Assembly (NCBI GenBank): GCA_030835405.1 | Contig: JAURPG010000034.1 | Coordinates: 1 to 39,509, forward strand | Length of the DNA stretch: 39,509 bases | From: Gammaproteobacteria bacterium | GTDB taxonomy: Bacteria > Pseudomonadota > Gammaproteobacteria > Eutrophobiales > Eutrophobiaceae | Direction: 5' to 3' | Shown here: piece by piece, positions 34,581-39,509 of the stretch | Position numbering within the stretch: the first letter of the stretch is position 1 | How the letters are laid out: each line of letters starts with the position of its first letter | Program-made: the position numbers and the translations under genes | The notes under the pieces: model-generated | Database searches by the model: none | What the model was told of the DNA's origin: nothing | What the model saw: the letters and a program-made list of their open reading frames with translations, nothing else

Positions 34581-35645
34581 TTAATTTACCCTGCTTAACC
34601 ATAGTCTTGATGCCCAGATCAATGTCGTTCCAGGCGCCAGGGCAACCAGCAGCGGGTTGAGATCCAGAAGCAGGCCTGCATTAGAAAAAATCTGGTCAAG
34701 CAGATAGACAACAATGCCGGTAACGCCAGCCATCACCAGACGATTTGCAAACCCGGTTCTTACCGAGCCAATGACAAACGGAACAGATAACAAAAGCATG
34801 CCCAGCATGGTGAGGACTTCGCCTACTTTTCTCCACAGCGTAAGCTCATAGACATCAGATTCCTGCCCAGTATTATCCAGGTACTTGATATAGTTAAATA
34901 GCTCTATGGGCGACAGACTCTCGGGTTGCTTGGTCAGAGTCGATATCTGATCGGGCTCAAGAAAGGTCTCCCATAACATGCTGTTGGTTCGTGATGAGAT
35001 GATTTCACTGTCAAGGATCAGTTTACTTGTAACATTGTACAAGGTCCATTCATCATCGCTGACAATTTCAAAGCCCTCTGCCGAGATATATTCTGATACC
35101 GAGCCGTCCTCATCGAGATTAATAATTTCAACGCCTGCAGTGGCGGTATCATGTTGAAGGTTTTCAATTCGAATAATGTGCTGATCATTTCTGGACCATA
35201 TCCCAAGATCAGAGCCGGCAACGGTACTTTGATCCAGCGCAGCTGCCCTGAATGCAATGGCGCGTTGTTGCAGGTTGGGGGCAACAACAAACTCAAGAGC
35301 AATTATCAGCAGCACCAGTAAAAAACCTACTTTCAGAGAGGCTGAGCTGATGTCCAATGCAGAAAAGCCTGCACTTCTCAATGAAATGAGTTCAAGGTGG
35401 ACAGCCAGCCGCCCGAGGGCAGTCACATTACCCATCAGTGCGATAAAAGGAGCAAGTTGTATAAACCTGCGTGGCATGGTTAATAATACATAAATGAAGG
35501 CATCTTCTGTTTGATAAAAGCCGGTTCCCACGTCATCCAGTTGTTCCACCAGGTCCAGAAAGCTGAATAATGGGATTAATACCAGGGTAGATACGACTAT
35601 ACCCATAGAAATCTGCTTCATCAGATACTGATCTAGTATTCTCAT
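34581..35645 (-). CDS. lptG: LPS export ABC transporter permease LptG
   Basis: LptG is one of two permease subunits that extract LPS from the inner membrane with LptB. From the ATG at 35645 it has 354 residues. MRILDQYLMKQI and the first membrane helix match LptG, followed by LGRLAVHLELISLRSAGFS (the coupling-helix region). A periplasmic jellyroll and NYIKYLDNTGQESDVYELTLW with YLLDQIFSNAG at the C-terminus complete it, all typical of LptG rather than LptF. This ATG overlaps the lptF stop by four bases. A longer frame from 35723 would run further into lptF and is not favoured. Confidence 0.95.
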   Translation of the reverse strand: MRILDQYLMKQISMGIVVSTLVLIPLFSFLDLVEQLDDVGTGFYQTEDAFIYVLLTMPRRFIQLAPFIALMGNVTALGRLAVHLELISLRSAGFSALDISSASLKVGFLLVLLIIALEFVVAPNLQQRAIAFRAAALDQSTVAGSDLGIWSRNDQHIIRIENLQHDTATAGVEIINLDEDGSVSEYISAEGFEIVSDDEWTLYNVTSKLILDSEIISSRTNSMLWETFLEPDQISTLTKQPESLSPIELFNYIKYLDNTGQESDVYELTLWRKVGEVLTMLGMLLLSVPFVIGSVRTGFANRLVMAGVTGIVVYLLDQIFSNAGLLLDLNPLLVALAPGTTLIWASRLWLSRVN

Positions 35646-36715
35646 CGCGATTGCAATAATTTTTGGACTTTTGGTGAAAAGATCAGAAATACCGCAATTA
35701 GCATAAGCAGATGTAACCACCAAACTCCCGGGAATCTCGGAACCAGTCCTTGTTCAACCCAGGTCTGTGCCAGGCCGCTTAAATTATAATAGATAGCAAA
35801 GATAACGGCCGCGGCGATAATTTTTTCGCTTTTGCCCTGTCTGGGGGACGACCTCGCCAATGGAATTGCAACCATGGCCAATAATATCGTTGAAAAAGCC
35901 CTGGTAACTCGCCACTGAAATTCGGCAATATCCTGGGTGTCTTCTGAAAAATTCAAATCCAAAGTCGATGCGGCCTTACGTTGATAGTCTCGGGCGATTT
36001 CCGGGCTGGGCATATAGACAAAGCGGGAAAACTTGATGATTGAGTCCCGGGTCGTTGAGCGGTCCATCCTGTACATATGCCCATCAAGCAGATGCAGTTT
36101 CGGGGGAGAATAGTCTTCCGCTGGCTCTTGGAAACCCTGCTTGGCAATAATGATATCGCTGGAGCTGTCCTTCCTCATGTAATGAAACACGCCTTGCAGG
36201 TCGGCATCATTGTTGCTCAATTTATTTTCTATATAGATGATGCTATCGCTTTGTTCGTCTCCATAAAAGCGTCTGGCCTGATAGCGGGAAACATCCAGCT
36301 GGGTGCTGGTACTCTCGTCTAGCCGGTAGATCATTTCATAGGCCCAGGGCCTGCCAAATATCGATAATAGGCCGACCATGATGCCGATGGGAATACATAG
36401 ATTGAGTATATTTTTAACAATAAAATTTTCGCTAATACCTGCTGATTTTAGGACAATCACTTCCTGATCCCGGTGTAATCTTCCAAGAGCAACAATGATG
36501 GCGGCGTACAGTGCTATTGGAAACAGGACCTCCATGGCGATAATGGTCTTTAAAATAATTAATTTTGTAATTAATACCATGCCCAGGGTTTCGGTGACTG
36601 TCTCTGCGAGATAGCGAGCCGCATTGAAGCTGGTAAATAACCCGGCAAGGATAAAACTGACCACCAAAAACGGCTTCAGTATTTCCATGGAGATGTAAAT
36701 ACTCAATCTGTTCAT
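35642..36715 (-). CDS. lptF: LPS export ABC transporter permease LptF
   Basis: LptF is the second permease of the LptB2FG extractor. The 357 residues have three N-terminal and three C-terminal membrane segments around a periplasmic jellyroll. Family features are ALGRLHRDQEVIVLKSAGIS (coupling helix) and LLAMVAIPLARSSPRQGK, matching the conserved VPLxxxxPRQGR stretch of LptF. It overlaps lptG by four bases. Upstream on the same strand, only 33 bases away, is an acyltransferase-like gene in place of pepA, which lies divergently beside lptF in many Gammaproteobacteria. Confidence 0.95.
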   Translation of the reverse strand: MNRLSIYISMEILKPFLVVSFILAGLFTSFNAARYLAETVTETLGMVLITKLIILKTIIAMEVLFPIALYAAIIVALGRLHRDQEVIVLKSAGISENFIVKNILNLCIPIGIMVGLLSIFGRPWAYEMIYRLDESTSTQLDVSRYQARRFYGDEQSDSIIYIENKLSNNDADLQGVFHYMRKDSSSDIIIAKQGFQEPAEDYSPPKLHLLDGHMYRMDRSTTRDSIIKFSRFVYMPSPEIARDYQRKAASTLDLNFSEDTQDIAEFQWRVTRAFSTILLAMVAIPLARSSPRQGKSEKIIAAAVIFAIYYNLSGLAQTWVEQGLVPRFPGVWWLHLLMLIAVFLIFSPKVQKLLQSR

Positions 36716-36748
36716 AGAATGCTTTTCACGGTTCCTTTAAACCATTTA

Positions 36749-37915
36749 TCAATTGGGATTAATCTCTTTTTCATAGATTCTGTAACGTTTATATTCATAA
36801 GCTAACAGGTTTTTCAGCATGCTTCGCATGCCTTTATTGTTGTCCAGGATCCAGGAGGCCTCCACACCTTCTATGCCTGAGCCGACAACCGGGTCACGAG
36901 CCTCCACACACATCATGTATGCCATCGCCATGCCAATAGGACTGTTTTGATATTCTTTACGCACTCCCATTAATGGAATTCTGCCCGTTTTAATATTATT
37001 TTTTCGTGTTGCACGTAAAATCTTTAACCACCCAAATGGAAGTAAACTGCCATTAAGTTCAGTTAATAATTCATTTAAATTCGGTAGCACCACCAGAAAC
37101 GCTGCAGGCTTTTGGTCAATTTCTGCTATTTGAATATAACCCTCCGGCACAAAAGGTTTAAGACCGACACCAAGCTCGGCAAACTCTTCCTTACTAAACG
37201 GGATAAATCCCCAATTGTTTGACCAGGCATCATTGAATATGTCCCGCATTAATTCCAGTTCCTGCTTAAAATTATTTTTTTTAAGCGGCCTGATTTGTAA
37301 CTTTTTGCCGTAGCGCTTCACCAGTTTACCCATAACCGGGTTTTCGCCAAATACTTTTGACTCCATCCAGTAAGCAAGCATGTCCATTGCCGGTCGATAC
37401 CCCTGGCCTTCGATTAAAGGTCCATACCATTGTCTGGAATGTGGCATCAGTACGGAAGGTGGAGTATCAAACCCTTCCACCAGGACCCCACACTCCTGGT
37501 TAACGGAAAAATTAAATGGCCCGGTAATATAAGTTATACCACTGTTTTTCAGCCATACTTCAACGGAGTCAAATAATTTTTTAAAGACCTCAGGATCATT
37601 TTCGGCATCAATAAAACCAAAATGACCACTATGGTCCCCATAAAATTTTTGATGAACCGTATCAATCTGGGCAGATATCCTGCCCACCGGGGTGTTGTTT
37701 CTGTAAGCCAGCCAGGCTTGCCATTTGGCGTTTTTCATGTAGGAATTGAAAGATGACAAGTGCAGCCTTCGTTCAAGTTTAATCGGAGGCACCCAAAACT
37801 TATCATCTGCGTATATCTTCCAGGGGAGATCAATAAATTTTTGCAAATCCCCTCTGGAAGTCACGGGTTCAACCCGTACGGGGGAGACAATTTCATTACC
37901 GGTGTCTGTTATCAC
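36749..37915 (-). CDS. GNAT-fold acyltransferase resembling bacterial ceramide synthase (bCerS-like)
   Basis: This cytoplasmic protein of 388 residues contains a GNAT-type fold. Recognisable stretches are FIDLPWKIYADDKFWVPPI near the start, VGRISAQIDTVHQKFYG, GVLVEGFDTPPSVLMPHSR, IFNDAWSNNWGFIPFSKEE, PFGWLKIL and RIPLMGVRKEYQ. These fit my memory of the family that includes the Caulobacter bacterial ceramide synthase, which N-acylates a sphingoid base. It is first in a run with lptF, lptG, a lipid kinase and a Tam41-like gene, and divergent from a fatty acyl-AMP ligase; both contexts favour lipid acylation. The family is broader than proven ceramide synthases, so the substrate is inferred. 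Confidence 0.65.
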   Translation of the reverse strand: MITDTGNEIVSPVRVEPVTSRGDLQKFIDLPWKIYADDKFWVPPIKLERRLHLSSFNSYMKNAKWQAWLAYRNNTPVGRISAQIDTVHQKFYGDHSGHFGFIDAENDPEVFKKLFDSVEVWLKNSGITYITGPFNFSVNQECGVLVEGFDTPPSVLMPHSRQWYGPLIEGQGYRPAMDMLAYWMESKVFGENPVMGKLVKRYGKKLQIRPLKKNNFKQELELMRDIFNDAWSNNWGFIPFSKEEFAELGVGLKPFVPEGYIQIAEIDQKPAAFLVVLPNLNELLTELNGSLLPFGWLKILRATRKNNIKTGRIPLMGVRKEYQNSPIGMAMAYMMCVEARDPVVGSGIEGVEASWILDNNKGMRSMLKNLLAYEYKRYRIYEKEINPN

Positions 37916-38050
37916 TATTCATGACAATATCATATAAAAAGTTACTTTAGGATATCACATAATTCCAGAATATTGCCCATAAAAACAATGAATTAGGGTG
38001 TTTTCTCACATCCGTTTGGGTGGTTTCTGTCACACCGGGGCCAGGCAAGG

Positions 38051-38092
38051 TTTGCATCGACAATTACTGGTTTCGGTGGATAAAGATGCAAA
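38051..38092. repeat. Inverted repeat TTTGCATC / GATGCAAA
   Basis: Eight-base arms, TTTGCATC at 38051-38058 and GATGCAAA at 38085-38092, are perfect complements separated by 26 bases. No T-run follows on either strand, so it is not a terminator. It could be a binding site pair or chance. Confidence 0.35.
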
Positions 38093-38113
38093 AGCACGAA
38101 AAAAGATCGCGAA

Positions 38114-38125
38114 TAGTACTAGCAT
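38114..38125. repeat. Direct repeat copy 1, TAGTACTAGCAT
   Basis: This copy of a 12-base motif recurs with one change 110 bases downstream. It embeds the 8-base palindrome TAGTACTA. A candidate operator half of the divergent promoter region; chance is not excluded. Confidence 0.35.
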
Positions 38126-38223
38126 CCATACCACATAATACTTTAAACTTCGCGTTTTATTTTTTGCATGCACCCTGAGTCCAGTCTTAGAGAAGGGTAT
38201 TTCTAGTTATAATTTGGGCCAAT

Positions 38224-38235
38224 TAGTGCTAGCAT
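38224..38235. repeat. Direct repeat copy 2, TAGTGCTAGCAT
   Basis: Second copy of the motif at 38114-38125, differing at one base. It embeds the palindrome TGCTAGCA and lies 64-75 bases upstream of the probable ligase start, a position suited to a regulator of that gene. Confidence 0.35.
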
Positions 38236-38298
38236 ACTACACAAATTTCTTTTATATTATCAGCGGGATAGAACACTTTTGTATGGGGAGTATGAACT

Positions 38299-39509
38299 CT
38301 GATCTCTAAAATAAGTAAAATAAGTGCAACCGCAACTGATGCAAGTGGTGATCAGCATACTGATAAAGAGCAGGTTGAATTAACGCCCACGGTGACACTC
38401 AATACCCAGTCCAAGCGCCTGGGTGATTTTGAGACGTTAACCGATGCTTTGGAATATGCTGCAACCGGTGAAACCGGTTACAATTTTTATGATGCACGCG
38501 GTAACCTGACATCAGTACTCGGCTATGCAAAGTTGCAACATAACGCGAAGCAGACTGCCAGGCGGCTTATGGGCCTGGGTCTTCAGCGCGGCGAGAAGGT
38601 TGCCATCATTGCAGACACAACCCCTGAATTTATAACCCTGTTCTTTGCGTGCAGGTATGCTGGTGTTGTGCCTTTTGCTATGCCTGTTCCAGTAAACCTT
38701 GGTAGTCATGACGTTTATGTTAAGCAGTTAAGTGGCATGATATCCGTTGGCAACGCTAGCGTAGCAATAGCAAACAAAGAATATATTTCATTTCTTGAAG
38801 AAGCTGTCGAAGGACTCGATAGCATTCGTTGGATAGGAACCCCAGAGACGCTGGACGAAACTCCTGAATCTGATCAGGATATTGTCAGGAACCAGCAGGA
38901 TGAAGTTGCATACCTCCAGTTTACTTCCGGCAGTACGCGCGCGCCACAAGGTGTTGTAGTTACAGAACATGCTGTGATGAGTAATTTACGCGGCATTGTT
39001 CGTGATGGCCTGAGAATGTATGAAAACGATCGATGTGCCTCATGGTTGCCTTTCTATCATGATATGGGTCTGATCGGCCTGGTGTTATCACCACTGGTCT
39101 CCCAGATGTCGGTGGACTTTTTAAGGACCAGGGATTTTGCCGTCCGGCCAATTCAGTGGCTAAGATTAATCAGCCGTAATAAATGTACCATAGCGTTCTG
39201 CCCGCCATTCGGACTGGAGCTCTGTGCAATGCGTGTTAGAACAGCAGACCTGGAAGGTCTGGATTTGAGTAGCTGGCGCGCTGCAGGAATCGGTGCTGAA
39301 ATGATCAACCCGGAAATACTCAAGGCATTCGCAGAAAGATTTAAACCAGTCGGATTTAACCCGGATGCATTCCTGCCTTGTTATGGTCTGGCCGAAGCCT
39401 CCCTCGCAGTGTCTTTCTCAGAAGTGGGTAGCGGCGTTGAAGTCATGAAGGTTGATACAGAAGCATTGGCAGACCGTGGCGTTGCTGTAAGAGTTGAAGC
39501 TGATTCCAG
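38299..39509 (+). CDS. Fatty acyl-AMP ligase (FAAL-type AMP-binding enzyme), 3' end cut by window
   Basis: This enzyme activates a fatty acid with ATP to acyl-AMP and normally hands it to an acyl carrier protein. The frame is open to the last base, giving about 403 of the usual 550-600 residues. Visible motifs are the phosphate-binding LQFTSGSTRAPQGVVV, the FAAL-typical SWLPFYHDMGLIGLV, IAFCPPFGLEL and PCYGLAEASLAVSF. The start is unclear. After a stop at 38293 there is no in-frame ATG until well inside the domain. A CTG at 38299 has GGGAG eight bases upstream; a GTG at 38392 has no ribosome site. Divergent to the bCerS-like gene, it could supply acyl-ACP for sphingolipid synthesis. Confidence 0.88.
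   Translation, partial: MISKISKISATATDASGDQHTDKEQVELTPTVTLNTQSKRLGDFETLTDALEYAATGETGYNFYDARGNLTSVLGYAKLQHNAKQTARRLMGLGLQRGEKVAIIADTTPEFITLFFACRYAGVVPFAMPVPVNLGSHDVYVKQLSGMISVGNASVAIANKEYISFLEEAVEGLDSIRWIGTPETLDETPESDQDIVRNQQDEVAYLQFTSGSTRAPQGVVVTEHAVMSNLRGIVRDGLRMYENDRCASWLPFYHDMGLIGLVLSPLVSQMSVDFLRTRDFAVRPIQWLRLISRNKCTIAFCPPFGLELCAMRVRTADLEGLDLSSWRAAGIGAEMINPEILKAFAERFKPVGFNPDAFLPCYGLAEASLAVSFSEVGSGVEVMKVDTEALADRGVAVRVEADS

Larger units (their letters stand above)
37916..38298. promoter_or_regulatory. 383-base divergent promoter region between bCerS-like gene and fatty acyl-AMP ligase
   Basis: This is the only gene-free stretch longer than 300 bases in the window. It must hold the promoters of both divergent transcription units. 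No coding frame, tRNA or strong sigma-70 hexamer pair was recognised. It contains a direct repeat of TAGTRCTAGCAT (38114-38125 and 38224-38235), an inverted repeat (38051-38092) and AT-rich segments around 38140-38165 and 38240-38260. The unusual length in such a gene-dense window suggests regulation. Confidence 0.55.

Noticed and set aside
35646-35723. Extended lptG start at 35723
   Set aside because: The ATG at 35645 gives the classical four-base overlap with lptF and the family N-terminus.
1-39509. CRISPR arrays, transposases, phage genes, tRNA or rRNA genes
   Set aside because: None seen: no regularly spaced repeats, no recognisable mobile-element proteins and no cloverleaf or rRNA motifs in the few intergenic gaps.

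Overview
This window is chromosomal DNA from a gammaproteobacterium of moderate to low GC content. Three things support that placement: the order rpmH-rnpA-yidD-yidC-mnmE beside dnaA-dnaN; the nearly intact Gram-negative block yrbG-kdsD-kdsC-lptC-lptA-lptB-rpoN-hpf-ptsN-rapZ-npr; and a zinc-finger gene beside ilvE. I cannot name the genus. There are no rRNA or tRNA genes, no insertion sequences, no phage genes and no CRISPR array. Coding density is very high, and only one gene-free stretch exceeds 300 bases (37916-38298).

Layout. 1-2364 (minus): dnaA and a truncated dnaN, with a candidate oriC between them. 2554-6283 (plus): L34, RNase P protein, YidD, YidC and MnmE. 6290-10866: a surface-polysaccharide cluster with a DUF6165 protein, a GT9 glycosyltransferase, two GT4 glycosyltransferases and an ELM1-family protein. 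10805-12521: zinc-finger protein and ilvE, then a divergent rhodanese. 12532-16224 (minus): hisA-hisF-hisI-hisE-tatA-tatB-tatC. 16354-20155: polA, with a divergent LOG-family gene and a DUF2782 gene. 20163-21497: mgtE. 21637-29484 (minus): the Lpt, Kdo, RpoN and nitrogen-PTS block. 29611-32592 (plus): murU and a large lytic transglycosylase with two substrate-binding domains.

The most interesting region is 32617-39509. Five closely packed minus-strand genes run in the order GNAT-fold acyltransferase (resembling bacterial ceramide synthase, bCerS), lptF, lptG, a diacylglycerol-kinase-family lipid kinase, and a nucleotidyltransferase resembling mitochondrial Tam41 (CDP-DAG synthase). Facing away from them across a 383-base region is a fatty acyl-AMP ligase, cut by the window end. 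Together these suggest a locus that makes an acylated lipid, plausibly a ceramide, phosphorylates it and activates it with CTP, co-transcribed with the two LPS-extraction permease subunits. In Caulobacter, bCerS, an acyl-activating enzyme and a DAG-kinase-family ceramide kinase belong to the anionic sphingolipid pathway. Serine palmitoyltransferase, the diagnostic gene, is not in the window and could lie just beyond the right end.

Most of the window concerns building the envelope: LPS core sugars, Kdo, LPS transport, membrane protein insertion, Tat export, murein recycling and a candidate second outer-membrane lipid. The rest is core replication, translation and histidine synthesis.
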